Position numbers and translations under genes: made by a program. DNA of 64,000 bases from Symsagittifera roscoffensis (Eukaryota; Xenacoelomorpha; Acoela; Convolutidae): contig NC_087066.1 in assembly GCF_963678635.1 (NCBI RefSeq), forward strand, positions 43,513,624-43,577,623, in the 5' to 3' direction. This document shows, in pieces, positions 31,599 to 43,730 of this stretch. A model generated the notes under the pieces. The model was not told the origin of the DNA. It ran no database searches and saw only the letters and a list, made by a program, of their open reading frames with translations. Each line of letters starts with the position of its first letter. Positions within the stretch are counted from its first letter, which is position 1.

Positions 31599-32482
31599 TG
31601 TGCCATTCTGCCAGATGACACAGCATAACCTTCCCGCGACAGAAAAAAAAGTGACTAAAGGCCTTATGAACAAAAAAGTGTTGCGACGGAGGGTCAGAAT
31701 GTTCTAGAATTTTTATTTTTAAAATTTCGATTGGAAGAAGAACATTTCTGAGAAATAGAAAAAAGACGGCCATTTTGAATAAAAAAGACGAAAATCAGAA
31801 CCACGATATAGATTGTGAAGAACAGTTGTATCAGAGACAGAAAAACACGGAGCCTCTTATCGTGGCAAGAACACACGATAAGGACCTTAGCGACAGATAT
31901 TTGTGGAGACGGAGGCTTCAGTGGGGGGAAGAGAAATACCACGGAACCCTCCCGGGACACGAAATATAGGAGATAAGAGTGTTATCTCAAGAAAATCACG
32001 GGAGCGGAAGCTTGGTCCCCCAGAGACTGTTATATGTGAAGGGACTGTGAAAACTGACTATAACAGCTGCTGTAATGTCCTAGATCTTAATTAACACCGT
32101 CATTATTTAATATTTCAGAGCATGAGTAGATAGAAAAAGGAAAGGGTCAATCCATCTCCAATGGATTTAATATAAAGCTGTCACACAAAAACATAATAAA
32201 ATAGATTGTTCGAGCCGTGTTTTTAATGACAATCACGTAGTCTGAGGATCCGAGACTCAGCTATGTGGTTGTGTTCGCATGCAAACGAAAGCTGATCAAA
32301 AGTCGTTTGACTGATGGCCTAAAAATGGTAACTTTTTACTTTGCCCTAAGCAGACCAGAAAATCAACTGGCAAGGTCGAGACGGTGAAAAACGAGTAGAA
32401 TTAAGGTAACTGACGCCTGCCAGTCGTTGATAGGTACTTTTTCTACGCTCCGTCGCTGTGTGATATTTGGGCGAATGTTACA
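31599..32482 (+). repeat. LTR2 (shared middle LTR), 884 bp
   Basis: Serves as the 3' LTR of the full element and the 5' LTR of the deleted derivative. It differs from LTR1 at about three positions, for example A for T near 31781, A for G near 32009 and G for A near 32350. Confidence 0.92.
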
Positions 32483-33995
32483 TAGACGTTTTTATGGCGC
32501 TCCTGGGTGGGCCTGTTAAAGGCATGAAACCATCATGATCAGCAAGCGTTTCAGCGACGTACCCTCCGCTCCGGGCGTAAGCCCGAGTTAGAGGCCTTAA
32601 TGACCGTTGTTGTACTAGGGGGAAGGTGCGTACCCTCCGTCTAGTGCAATTTTAGCTTTTTAACTTAGTTAACACCGAAAATTCCGGGGGCCGGAGGGTT
32701 AGGTGGGAAATCTAGAGCCCGCTTGTCCTGAGGTCCCAGGACCAAAAACAATTAAAGAGAAAGCGTAAAACCAAACAAAAATAGTGTATAACCAAGAAAA
32801 AGCAAAAAACAAATTTATTTAAAAACAAAAAAGTACAAAAAACAGTAAGAAAATCCAAAAAAGACCAAAAACAGTAAAAAAACATAAAGTGACAGTTTAT
32901 ATGTTATTTCCGGACGAGATGTGATCTGACCTTCCTATTTGTTGTTGTTTCAGATTGATTTATATCGTTTCTGATAGAGAGATTGTGTGTTTTGGTGAAG
33001 GGTTGGGTACCCTCCCTCGAGTGTAATTTGAGTGTTTAAGCACGTTAATGGTGATTTTGCCGGTGACCGGAGGGTAGAGTGGCAAGCTGATCAACGTGTT
33101 CCACACTCAACAGGGACATCAAGGACAACATCCACAACGACTGTTGGGTATCGTTGAAGCAATTTTAGTATCGTTCGGGTACTATTTCCTTAAAACTTAA
33201 GTGGTGGGGGGCACGATTGGCGCGGTCCGATTGTACCCTCCATCGATTACAAATTTCCGAGTTAAGGGTCTTAGTTCGGATATTTTGGTGCAAAGGAGGG
33301 TATAGTACTATTTATTAACGACTATTTATAGATTATTGTCCTTACTATATATTACTTATCTCCTATTTAGACCCAAGAAACACCCATTTTTTGTCGAAAA
33401 TTACCAATTTTCGACCAAACTGTAGACCCCCAAATTTTCGGATATCCGAGCTTTTCCGATAGGCAAAAAGCTTTTATATAGAGAGTAGCCACGTAGTTCG
33501 ATCCCCTTTATTAAAGAAACCGCGTGAGCAAAGATTCACTGGAAGTTAGAAAAACGAGAATTTTTCGACCAAAATTTTGATAATTTTCTGTATTTTGTCA
33601 ATCTGTTTTGGGGATCGAGTTTTTGAGTTTTTAGAGTTAGAGCAATAAAATTTTTTGCGTTAGGAGCGTGCTAGCATAACGTGCTCGGTTACTAGAGAAA
33701 TTTTTGGGTAACCCTCCGAGTAGCTCCGTGGATAGAGCTAACGACTTAAGGTTTGGAAAAGGAAGGAATCGGAGGGTCCAAATTTGATAGTTTTTGGCCA
33801 AATTTTTGTTTCTAAACCAATTTTGGTCCGGTTTTTTGCATTATTCCAGTGCCGTACAGGGCTATTACGCTCATTTCAAGTATTTTTAGGCACTTTCGAC
33901 CGGAATTGCGGAAAAAGTCTTTCAGATCCTATACAGGTGGTGAAAAAGGCCATTTTGACGAACGCGTTTTTGGCGATTTCTCAAAGACTAGTTAT
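32483..33995 (+). repeat. Second copy of the 5' leader (truncated)
   Basis: Nearly identical to 8894-10406, with about six substitutions noticed, such as gcgtaccctccg for gcgtactctccg. It stops at 33995, so it lacks the 30-bp repeats and the two hairpins of the full leader. Confidence 0.92.
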
Positions 33996-34431
33996 TCGCT
34001 CGAGAAGGGTGGGTAACTCAATAACTTTCCTAGCCACAGAGTTTCTTAGTTTTAATATGGAAAGGACCGCATAAATGACTGATTATACTTGGTGAGTGAA
34101 GTTAAGTTAATTTTAACGGGTGCGTGGCCGTGCCACGTCCCACTTTTTAATCAGAGGCGAAAAGAAGTTTTATGGCGAGATGACGTAAGTAGTCAGAAAA
34201 GAAATTTTATCTAGGATCCTCCTCATGGTGCGAATTTTGTGAAAATGTTGAAAGGCAGTGAGATGTAGTACGATGCCATTTGTGAACACGTAGTGAGTTG
34301 AGTTGGAGTAGATAAATTTCAATTTCTTATGCGATTTGTAAGATTGGTTACAGAAAACTGGATACCTACTTGACGATAACCCGGTGTTGTGCGATCAATA
34401 GGGACATTGATGGAGACTTGTCCGGGGAGTA
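33996..34431 (+). repeat. Second copy of the element's 3' end and PPT
   Basis: Matches 31163-31598 base for base as far as I compared, including the PPT before LTR3. Confidence 0.92.
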
Positions 34432-35315
34432 TGTGCCATTCTGCCAGATGACACAGCATAACCTTCCCGAGACAGAAAAAAAAGTGACTAAAGGCCTTAT
34501 GAACAAAAAAGTGTTGCGACGGAGGGTCAGAATGTTCTAGAATTTTTATTTTTAAAATTTCGATTGGAAGAAGAACATTTCTGAGAAATAGAAAAAAGAC
34601 GGCCATTTTGAATAAAAAAGACGAAAATCAGAACCACGATATAGATTGTGAAGAACAGTTGTATCAGAGACAGAAAAACACGGAGCCTCTTATCGTGGCA
34701 AGAACACACGATAAGGACCTTAGCGACAGATATTTGTGGAGACGGAGGCTTCAGTGGGGGGAAGAGAAATACCACGGAACCCTCCCGGGACACGAAATAT
34801 AGGAGATAAGAGTGTTATCTCAAGAAAATCACGGGAGCGGAGGCTTGGTCCCCCAGAGACTGTTATATGTGAAGGGACTGTGAAAACTGACTATAACAGC
34901 TGCTGTAATGTCCTAGATCTTAATTAACACCGTCATTATTTAATATTTCAGAGCATGAGTAGATAGAAAAAGGAAAGGGTCAATCCATCTCCAATGGATT
35001 TAATATAAAGCTGTCACACAGAAACATAATAAAATAGATTGTTCGAGCCGTGTTTTTAATGACAATCACGTAGTCTGAGGATCCGAGACTCAGCTATGTG
35101 GTTGTGTTCGCATGCAAACGAAAGCTGATCAAAAGTCGTTTGACTGATGGCCTAAAAATGGTAACTTTTTACTTTGCCCTAAACAGACCAGAAAATCAAC
35201 TGGCAAGGTCGAGACGGTGAAAAACGAGTAGAATTAAGGTAACTGACGCCTGCCAGTCGTTGATAGGTACTTTTTCTACGCTCCGTCGCTGTGTGATATT
35301 TGGGCGAATGTTACA
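34432..35315 (+). repeat. LTR3 (outer 3' LTR), 884 bp
   Basis: Begins TGTGCC, ends GTTACA, and is directly followed by TCT and PLE sequence, which defines the true LTR end. It differs from LTR1 at about three positions, for example gagaca for gcgaca near 34470 and cacagaaac for cacaaaaac near 35022. Confidence 0.92.
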
Positions 35316-35318
35316 TCT
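35316..35318. repeat. Right target-site duplication TCT
   Basis: Matches 8007-8009. A longer match is excluded by the next base on either side. Ty3/gypsy elements usually make 4-6 bp duplications. Confidence 0.75.
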
Positions 35319-35627
35319 AATGACCTCAAGTCAAGAGTGGTTTATAAACTGTCATGTAGTGGATGCACTTCCACCTATGTCGGACAAACTGTTCGACATT
35401 TGACCACTAGAATTGAGGAACATAAGAAAGCAGACTCATCGGTAGGCCTCCACCTTCAGCAATGCCAACTTGAGGGAAATAGCGAAGATCTTAGTTGGGA
35501 AATTATAGATAGGTCAAACAACCAAACAAAATTGCTAACACTAGAGGCAATACATATCAGGAAAGAGAAACCGGGCTTGAACACGCGCGATGAGTTTAGG
35601 AGCAGGGAGTTAACACTGAAAAATTAG
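35319..35627 (+). pseudogene. Penelope-like element GIY-YIG endonuclease (right half)
   Basis: Encodes the C-terminal GIY-YIG domain of a Penelope-like element. VYKLSCSGC carries the Cys pair typical of PLEs, STYVGQT stands for the YIG half, then TRIEEHKK, LHLQQC, the ETKL-like LLTLEAIHI helix, and the final LNTRDEFRSRELTLKN before TAG at 35625-35627. The frame is intact. It is the continuation of the fragment ending at 8009, so before the LTR insertion the PLE's 3' portion was open. Confidence 0.88.
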
Positions 35628-35990
35628 TCCCAAAAAATTTTTGGTTTTTTATTCAAAACGTACATGTCTAAATCAAAATTATGACTCAGAAACTTCCAGA
35701 CAAATTAATTTTAAAATGTTTAATTAATTTTAGAGGTTAAAAGTATTTTAATCTTAATAGTAATTTAGAGGTCAACTGTGATTGGCTAATTTTTTATCAT
35801 GATGGTTTAGAACCAAAATGTATGTGATTTATTGTAAATAACATTTGTAAATTGATGTTTTATCGTCATTTAGAGTAGTTTATTGTAAAAATCCTGACGA
35901 TGCACATAGTTGCGAAAACGTTTGAAATTTACTTTTTAGCAAAAATTTCTTAATAAATCAGCATTAAATGCATCGTCGTAATGTTAATTT
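35628..35990 (+). other. PLE 3' untranslated region
   Basis: AT-rich 3' UTR. It includes the block at 35893-35925 (cctgacgatgcacatagttg then cgaaaacg), a motif common near the ends of Penelope-like elements. Its cores CTGACGA (35894-35900) and GAAA (35914-35917) resemble part of a hammerhead ribozyme. The element probably ends near 35990, but no terminal repeat fixes the boundary. Confidence 0.45.
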
Positions 35991-36953
35991 ATCTTAGCCG
36001 TCCTTCCTCTACAATAGCGCTTATGGATTTGTCAATAAATTGAACTTTGCGCAGCGATCTGCACCCCCTTAGACAAAATATAGAGCTCCTCAGCAGGGCG
36101 AAGCTTTTTTAAGTTCTTATGTAGTTTACTGATACTGGGTAGCCTTTCTGTCTTTTTTCACTTAATTTTTAGGCTAATCGCTGCATCGTCCGCGTGGCTA
36201 TCGGAGCAGCGCCACCGGTGCATCCCAAAATAAGCGGGCAGAAGCTTCTTTGCTCTACGTTTAAATTCTTTGCCTATATTGTAGGATCAGACCAACACAT
36301 GCTTTCTCGGAAGGAAACAAGGATTGAGTATAAGTTGAAATGAAAATTCGAAAAATCTTTAACTGATTTAATATTTATATTCAAAGTTACTCCCGCAGAG
36401 GAAGGATTTATCAAGGAAAGATTTATAAACCAACTTACTGCTCTGATTGTACAATTTTTTTTGATGTTCCGGGGTTGCCCCGTTTTTATCCTTAATCCGA
36501 GTAACTATGGATTTTACCCAGATTACTCATTATCGCACCTTTTGTCAGCTTTATCCGACACTGTATAAAACGAAGTTTTCTCCCGCCTGTCAAGGCGCTC
36601 TCCCATTTTTCAATGTTACTTAATGCGTTGATAGTTCTCAGACATCATAAATTAGCAATGACTTTTGTCAAACTAGTTCAATTTATGTTTTTTACAGTTT
36701 ACTAACAAGGAAACTTTGTTTCCCCCCTTGAAATTGGAGTGCTTCACTCACGACGGAGCAATTATGGTGAAGTTTTTGCAAATCAGTTGGTTCCCCATGA
36801 TTTACATTTACCTATTTTAGCCTGTTATAAGGGATTATATTTATTGAGAACATCGGAAACTTTGTCAAAGAGACATACTTCCAGTCTAAATGTCCATTTT
36901 ATGGCTCAACACATCTTTTGCGGCATCTAGGCCTCTTTTATTGTAGACTTCAA
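35991..36953. other. Spacer between the PLE and the minus-strand element
   Basis: No recognisable gene. A 63-codon frame at 36739-36930 starts with a non-ATG codon and matches nothing known. The word ggatcagaccaaca at 36287-36300 recurs in the palindrome at 6661-6674. Confidence 0.4.
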
Positions 36954-37785
36954 GTAATAGTCGCCTACTTATGTCACATATGAGGTTAAGAAAAACAGGC
37001 CCTTTAACCATTGGCTCAAGGTTCAGGGACACTGTTTCTTGTGCTTTTATACCTCATTCAGTCGGAGCCAATTCGGTTGGTGTAAGACTTGAGACTACAA
37101 ATCGTGTTACCACTTAAAGACCACTACCAAAATACCCACCACTCTTGAGATAAGAACACCCGCACGGCCAGGTCTCTGAGGACCTAAAACACGCGAACGC
37201 CATTAAAAACTGGGTTGGAAGCTCTAGTACACAATTAGTTTTTATTAGACAGTAGACCTTTGATCATTTTCAGATGGATGAACCTAAAACTGGCCACATT
37301 TAAACATAATCACAAAAAATGCACTCAAGAAATTAAAATCAGTACTCACATACGGACACGACTCTAGATTCAAGTGAAATAACGGAACTAAAATAACTCT
37401 AAAAAAAGTTTGAATTAAAAATGTTTAACTCAAGCAGTTTTTTTCTCCGGCCCATAGGGCTGCTTCAGCTGTCCACCTTCCCAGTCAAGGTTTACTCTGT
37501 CAACGATTGTACTTCTTTCCGAATTCTGTCGGGAACTAAACAGCTCTACTTCTACTGAAGATTCTGGTAAAATTGCGAGTAGCAATTTGATTCTAGTAAT
37601 TTCTTTCAACTTTCCTGCAATTTATCTCGACTTTTCTGATGATCTTATCTTTCGATTTTCAGTTGTCTCGAGAGACTTGAGCATGACATGGTCGATTCGA
37701 ATTTTTGAAAAATTATCTTCGTCCCCAAAATGGAGGTTAAACTTTCACACCAAGGTCAAACTTCCAAATATGACCGACTGGCAAA
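36954..37785 (-). repeat. 3' LTR of the minus-strand element (diverged)
   Basis: Its start is placed directly after the PPT (minus-strand GAGTCCGGGGAGTA, then TTTGCC at 37785). It aligns with LTR1 in several blocks: TTCATCCATCT, AATAAAAACTAATTGT, TTTTTAATGGCGTTCG, TCCTCAGAGACCT and GCCAATGGTT. It ends near GGCGACTATTAC at about 36954, corresponding to GGCGAATGTTACA. The length, about 830 bp, fits. The outer end is approximate and I could not find a target duplication. Confidence 0.65.
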
Positions 37786-38202
37786 TACTCCCCGGACTCA
37801 AGATCGATGTCAGTGAGCCTTTCATATCGAATGACTCCAGATACAGTGCCAGTGGTAATTTATAGAAATTTGCAGCAGATCAACGTTATCCACATCCTTA
37901 ATTTTCTAAAAACTCTTTTTCTTCAACCCAATTAGAAAATTGTCATGCAAATTTTGTCATGCAGGTTTTGATAACAATACTCTTTATGTTAAAATTTATT
38001 CCCACTGCCCTCGGATTTCATCCAAGTTCACACTCAAAACCTCATTTCCTTCCCCACTCAAGTCTCAAGAGTTATCCCTTGCACCGTGCTCACTTTGTGA
38101 CCCCTATCTTTGAAATACTGGGTCCAGATACACGCGACACCGTGATCTGCCTGGTCAATTCCTTCTCATCATCAGAACTGATCATGATATCCTCCCATGC
38201 CT
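37786..38202 (-). other. PPT and 3' untranslated region of the minus-strand element
   Basis: Lies between the end of the second-ORF remnant and the LTR. The PPT is the minus-strand reading of 37786-37799. No gene is seen. Confidence 0.55.
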
Positions 38203-41200
38203 TCAGTTGTTCATAGACCCGCATCTATTCTCTTTTTGCTCTTGTAATTTTCTCCGTTGACTTGGTAGCTTCTTTGCCTTGGGCTCCCTGTTTGGACAAA
38301 AGGAGTGATGTAAGCTCAAGCTCACATTCTTCCTCCAGTATGGACTCCCTTGCCTTGGTATTATCTCTAGACAGTTTACAATCCCTTTCCATCCCGTGGC
38401 TAATCCCATTATGCTGAAGGTTTCTTGACCTATCTCAGCAAGGAGCTGGCGATACTCTTTCTGATGCTTTTTCAAGTGGTTCTTCGCCACAGCATATAGC
38501 CATGATGTCAGCGTAGCTCGAAACCGTGAGAAGAACCGCATGCGTCTCCACACGTGCGTTACTTCCATGGGTACAGCGAATACCTTGCAGGCAGTCTCAA
38601 ACAACTCAAGTCTCCTGCTATAGTCGATAGCGTGAATCGCCTCCACTGTTGGTGCTTTTGATTCCCGATACCTCGTTATGTTCTCTTCAATCCATCGTAA
38701 CGCCAACATCAAACTCACCACGAAGAGGGTGACCCTCTGTTGATGGTCCTGTAAACCTATCGACCGAATCTTTTCAATGTCCTATATCAAGCAGAGAATC
38801 GACTGCTCGGGATACCACACAGTCTGTGCCAGACAGTTACATGGGTAATCCACTTGTGTCAGATTGATACTTCGGAGGTTACGCTCCCCCGAGGCCTCGA
38901 GCAAAGATTCAAACTCCATCATCTTCGCGTGCGTCACATCGTTCTCACCCACAGCTTGTGTGCAGTTGATCGTCTTGCCAGCCGCATTTTGTCTATCGAA
39001 ATCACAAGAGCTCTCGCTTTCCAAATCAAGAGTTCTTCTCCCCAGATGTCACTCAAGTCCTCCACCCTGGGTCCTGGCACCCCTCCCAGCATCTTCAGAA
39101 GCAACTGATGTGAGTGATGTGACATTCTTGCCAGTCGAACACACTTGGGCACCGAGAAAGCCTTATCAATCATCACCCTCTGGCTGGACGCTTCCACTAC
39201 TGACATGTGCAGTGGATAATGGCTCCCACACAAGTTCGCCTTGACTGATCCCACTCGAGACGTGGCCTTCATTGGTAGGCTATAGGCCTCGCTCACGGGG
39301 AACCCCATTTCTGCTAGCAGGCCGACTTTCAATCCCCTGATATGATTCTGGATCATCTGTAGCACTCCGGGCCAACACTCCACACTCAACGCTTGTATCA
39401 GATGGTGTTCCGACTCCAGAATTTTCAGGCACTCCAGAGTACACATTCTCCAGAAAATCCCAGTGCCTTCGCCACATTCACCGTGGTGCTCGCATATTTA
39501 TCGGCCACGTTTTGCACCTCACTCTTCTCCTTCTCCATAAAATCACCATACCACATGGCTAGATCTCCCCTTCGAAATGACTGTATCCTCACAAAAGATC
39601 GCCGATCACAAGAATTTTCTCCACCCCCTGCTGCCAGATCAAGACAAGTGCCTTGCGCCATTTTCTTTGATGACTCGCTTGACTTGCTCGCTGTCTCTTT
39701 AGACTCTTCTCGATGAGGCAGGATCAACTTGTGTATTACATTCTAGTTGCCCAGGTCCTCATCCTTCCATGGTGACAACCTCACTCGCTCCGTCACTTTT
39801 TCATTCAAGTTCGCTTGAGGATGTGGACACCAAGATGGTTTCAGCAACCTCCAAACCGTCCCCAAATTAGTAGAAAGTACGTTGTCCTCGCCTCCCATCC
39901 TCAGCTCTAGTTTCTTCTCAGAACGTGGCACGCAGATGACTTCTGTTGCCTTATCAAGGAGCAGGCCTAAGCTCTGCTTCTCCCTTTACGCTGAGTCAAT
40001 CTCAACTATTCTTTCCGTCCAAAACTTCAGAAGCTCTGTGACTTCGAAACTCTTGTAGGCAGCCCCTGCCTCTGTGCTCAAGAAGGGGTTGTATGATACT
40101 CCCAAGATGCCAGAAACGTACTGATATTCCCCGCGTTTTGTGGGTTTGGAGTAGTCCACCGCCAAGGCCAAGGCACGATGTACATCATGACCGTCTTCAA
40201 TTTTCTTATAGAAGAACCTCCTGATCTTGGCAATTTTCCAATGGTTCTCAAGAGTCTTTCTCGAATCATCATCCTTTTCAATTCCGGTACTCTGATACAC
40301 ATTCAAAATGACACTCAAGACTTTCTTCTCCAATGCTTCATTTTTGGTCGCTTTCTGATGGCAGACTTGGATGGAAGCATCCGGTATCACTGACATGATC
40401 CATCTCAAAAAAAGGGGGCATCTTTTCTCCTTGCCAGACTTAACCCCGAGTTATCTCGAGCGACACGCTGCATCAGCATCTAATACAAGTGTAAGCCTTT
40501 GTCACCGAATTTTAGCTTATCTCCCAATACCACTCCCGCCCAAGCTCAATGTAAATAACAATTATCCCACCGTCCTGAAAAAGGATTTGCCATTAAAAGG
40601 TTGTGCTGACGAGGGTGCCCTCATCTCGTCTTCAAAGTACTCTAATAACAGCTTCTCCCAGGTTCTTCCTAACTAGTTTCTTAACTCCAATTGGTTCACT
40701 TCTGCTCTATGTTGTGAGGCCCAGTTTCGAAGCTTCCTGGACACTAAGCGAAGAAAAATCTTCAGGCACCCTTCCAATTCATTCGTTGTATCAAGAGCTA
40801 TCCACCGGGAGCGGGGGGTATTCCTCGTCAACCCTTTCTCAAGGGGTCACTTGTCTCCTGTTTAGCAACGCTAGGTATTGACCCGATATCCACTCCTTGT
40901 CGACGTCCACCTCCCACATTTGTCCACTGGTGGAGCCTCTTTTTACTTTCATCTTCTGAGGCTTGAAGTCTTCTTCTGCACCTGAGGTCGTTGCGGCTTC
41001 CATCTCGATCAGTACCTCAGCCAATTTTCGGGTAATTGAGTTGCTCTTGTAGATTGCCGTCTTCCATCTCGCTAGGACCATCGGGGCCGTCTCCTTCAAC
41101 TTCTTCTCCGACACCGCCTCCGCTGAGGGACTCACTTCTTCTATCTCCCACTTATTCTTCCTTGACCTCACTCCTCTACTCGAGGGCGTAGTCACGATCA

Positions 41201-43660
41201 TCACAGAGCTCGCCTCTCTATTCAGATGCTCTTCGTCCGACTTTTGCATCCCTCTTCTCTAGTCTTAGGTATATTAATATCTTTAGCTATAATATTAGGT
41301 TTATCTTTATCATCACTTTTAGTCTTAAACTTTTTATTTTCACTTTTCTTTTTTGTAGAGTAGAGCTGTTTTTAAAAGGTTTGGGCTCGATATTTGTCCT
41401 CGTTCCACGCATGTGAACCATCTTGCTAGGCAACTCTTCTCTCGCATTCTCATCCTGTCCAGTTGCCAGCGAGATAGGTTCTCCAAATTCCACCACGGTA
41501 TCCCACAGTTCTTTTTTGAATTCGTCCACCTCTATTTTCCGCTCCAGCTTCTGATCAAACTTGCTCAATAATTCTAGCCACCCTTTCTTATCCAACGTAT
41601 ACAAAAACATCCATTTGTTCCCATCGAAGGTGATTTTCGCTCTAGCTTTGTCACTCAAGAGCACCATGCCCATATTCGAGAGCTCATTTCCCAGCTTCAG
41701 CTTCAGGTTTTTCCGAGGTGATCCCAATGGTGGTGTCGCTGTATCCGCCCAATCTTCACCTTCACCGCTCAAGTCTTGCAGCAACTCGCGAGTGGTGCAA
41801 GGACTAAAATTGAATTTCCGGGCACTATTTCCTCGGCATGTGTGGCTCCTATCTCCATCTCCTCTTCGGGCTCACTGAGGGTTTCGTCCATATTTCTCCC
41901 TCCACTGCTTTAGGTGGCTCCTTCTTCAGCGCATCTTCAAACCTGCCCTCCACCGGAAGGCTCCTGTTGTCTCCAGGAGTACTGACCGATAGAGGTGAGG
42001 GCGTCGCCGGCCCCATCGCATTGTATTCCGTGAGAGACAAATTGAGGGCTCCCGCCGCGTCTAGTTTTTGTCCATCATGCTGTAATTTTACCTCCTCAAG
42101 TCCATAGGTGGCTAGATGTCTTCTCGTGTTGAATTTTATTTCGTCCTTTAGAGCCAAGTGACCGCCATTCACGATCATTCTTCCGTTGTCATAGACGAGA
42201 TCCTGATTCTCGAATCCAGCCCTCTCAAGCACTCTGTTCCTTTCTCGTATTTAACATCTTGGAGGCATCGAGCCCCTCATCTTCTTTGCCTGGGTAGGCT
42301 TGTCCATATTTTTATCTTAATTTTACACGTTTGAGAATATACTGCCGTCGAGTACCCAATGAACAAGGGGTCCCAGCCATATGTGAACAATTTCTGCTGC
42401 CGTTCCACAGCTTCTCTGGCTTGCATCGACGGAAACAACATCGGGCTGCTCATTCCCAGGGTCATTCGCTTCACCGTCGGAAACTCTGGGATGGTGGCTG
42501 GCAACACATCCCGCACTAGAGTCGTCTCGGGCTCTTTGTTCTTGAAGTCGAAGCTCTTCTTCCACGCTGGAAGTATCAGGATCCCTCGAGTATCCTTCGC
42601 TAAGGGGTTCACGTTCCAAGACTTTGGGTAGGCCTCGATAGGACCCTCACGTTTTCCCCCCATCCTGCATTGCAGCTGGGCAGCTGGCCTCTAAAATTGG
42701 GCACTGTAAGCTCTGAATCCTTCACCTTCCCAAATAGCACCGTCTCGCTCATTTGTGCTCTCAAGTTCACTCTTGCTTACACCAGTTTAACTCTGTCCCG
42801 CGCAAGTTGCTGATCAAGCTCACGTATAATACTGAATTTTGCTAGGCAGTTACAAGGGGGTCCGTGAAGTGATAAGTCACGGCAGGTCCATAGATGCAGG
42901 TCCTTACTTCACCCAGTCCTCTGATCATCCCTAGAGAATCCGACCGCATTGCCAAGCACAGGTCGGTCAGAAGGGGTATGCCACCATTCATTGTTCTCAT
43001 CTCTTTTTTAGTCTACGGATTCTTTTCCTCTACCGTCAAGTGCCGATTCTGCATCAAGAGGCACTCTACCAAAAGTGTTTTCAATCCAGCGGCGCACTTG
43101 TAAGAGTAAGTCTCAAGACTTTGGTGGGCTTCCCTCACCGAAAATCGGTCCACGTACTTCGTTAGTTGGTGGAACACCACCAGGTTCCCATGAGTCAGAA
43201 TTACCAACGTCAAGTATCCATCGATTTGGAGGGAATGCACATCCCTACTGAACATGAAGACTGGACCCATGTTGAACATATATCTGGGGTACACCAGATA
43301 TAAGGCCAGCAACAAGTTAATCGACATGACATGCTCAAAAGATCCTTTACAAATGTTTCTATATAGTGTTCCCTGCGTAGTATATCTCGTTCATGTATTT
43401 CTTCTCCCATCATGGGCTCAAGAATCTAAAGATTTTGTATGACTTTCTGGTTCTCAAGTCTTCTTTTGTATGCTCCCTCCAGAAACTAGCAATGGTGGTA
43501 TCGTTTGCTGAGGTCACGAACGCTCCCACCATCAACCCCCTCTTTTCTGAGTGCTCGAGTTGGTCTTGTAAGAACTCCCACATTTGCTTTAATAAGGGAA
43601 GTGCGGTGTCTTTCGTCTTGTTCGTCACGTTCTCCAGCCTCGGAGTCAGGAACGGGGTCA

Positions 43661-43723
<63 letters not shown>

Positions 43724-43730
43724 AGTAAAG
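38203..43730 (-). pseudogene. Second-ORF remnant, C-terminal two thirds
   Basis: Broken pieces match the plus-strand ORF in order: 38203-38721 (its C-terminus, e.g. LTSWLYAVAKNHL against MTSWMYERAKRHM), 38934-39446 (FSVPKCVRLARMS shared exactly), 39986-40408 (YQYVSGI-G--YNPF), 40839-41784, 42277-42663 (the RRMLLGVTSP region) and 43013-43327 (VLALY... and LLxxNRxxTxEDK/EEK). Many stops and frameshifts intervene. A segment of about 500 residues covering the second SGNH-like region is missing near the (TC)n tract. Confidence 0.8.
43661..43721. repeat. (TC)n microsatellite
   Basis: A near-perfect TC/GA dinucleotide run of about 60 bp inside the decayed second ORF, at the place where the coding match has a large gap. 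Confidence 0.95.

Larger units (their letters stand above)
8010..32482 (+). mobile_element. Giant Ty3/gypsy-type LTR retrotransposon, about 24.5 kb
   Basis: The element is complete: LTR1 (8010-8893), PBS-like site (8906), 3.2-kb leader, gag-pol (12061-21543), a second long ORF (21986-30520), 3' region with PPT, and LTR2 (31599-32482). The domain order PR-RT-RNase H-IN and a GPY/F module after integrase place it in Ty3/gypsy (Metaviridae). LTR1 and LTR2 differ at about three positions in 884, so the insertion is recent. Coding capacity beyond the ordinary gypsy set accounts for the great length: a macro-like domain at the Pol C-terminus and a roughly 2,840-codon ORF with an SGNH hydrolase domain. 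One in-frame stop in RT and a frameshift near the end of the second ORF suggest this copy is defective alone. Confidence 0.92.
31599..35315 (+). mobile_element. Internally deleted derivative sharing LTR2 (LTR2-leader-3' end-LTR3)
   Basis: After LTR2 the leader is repeated (32483-33995 matches 8894-10406, including the PBS at 32495-32511). It then jumps directly to the 3' end (33996-34431 matches 31163-31598) and LTR3. All coding sequence, about 20.8 kb, is missing. The junction at 33995/33996 has no evident microhomology. A non-coding copy that keeps LTRs, PBS, part of the leader and PPT could in principle be mobilised in trans, as with LARD/TRIM-like elements. Confidence 0.9.
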
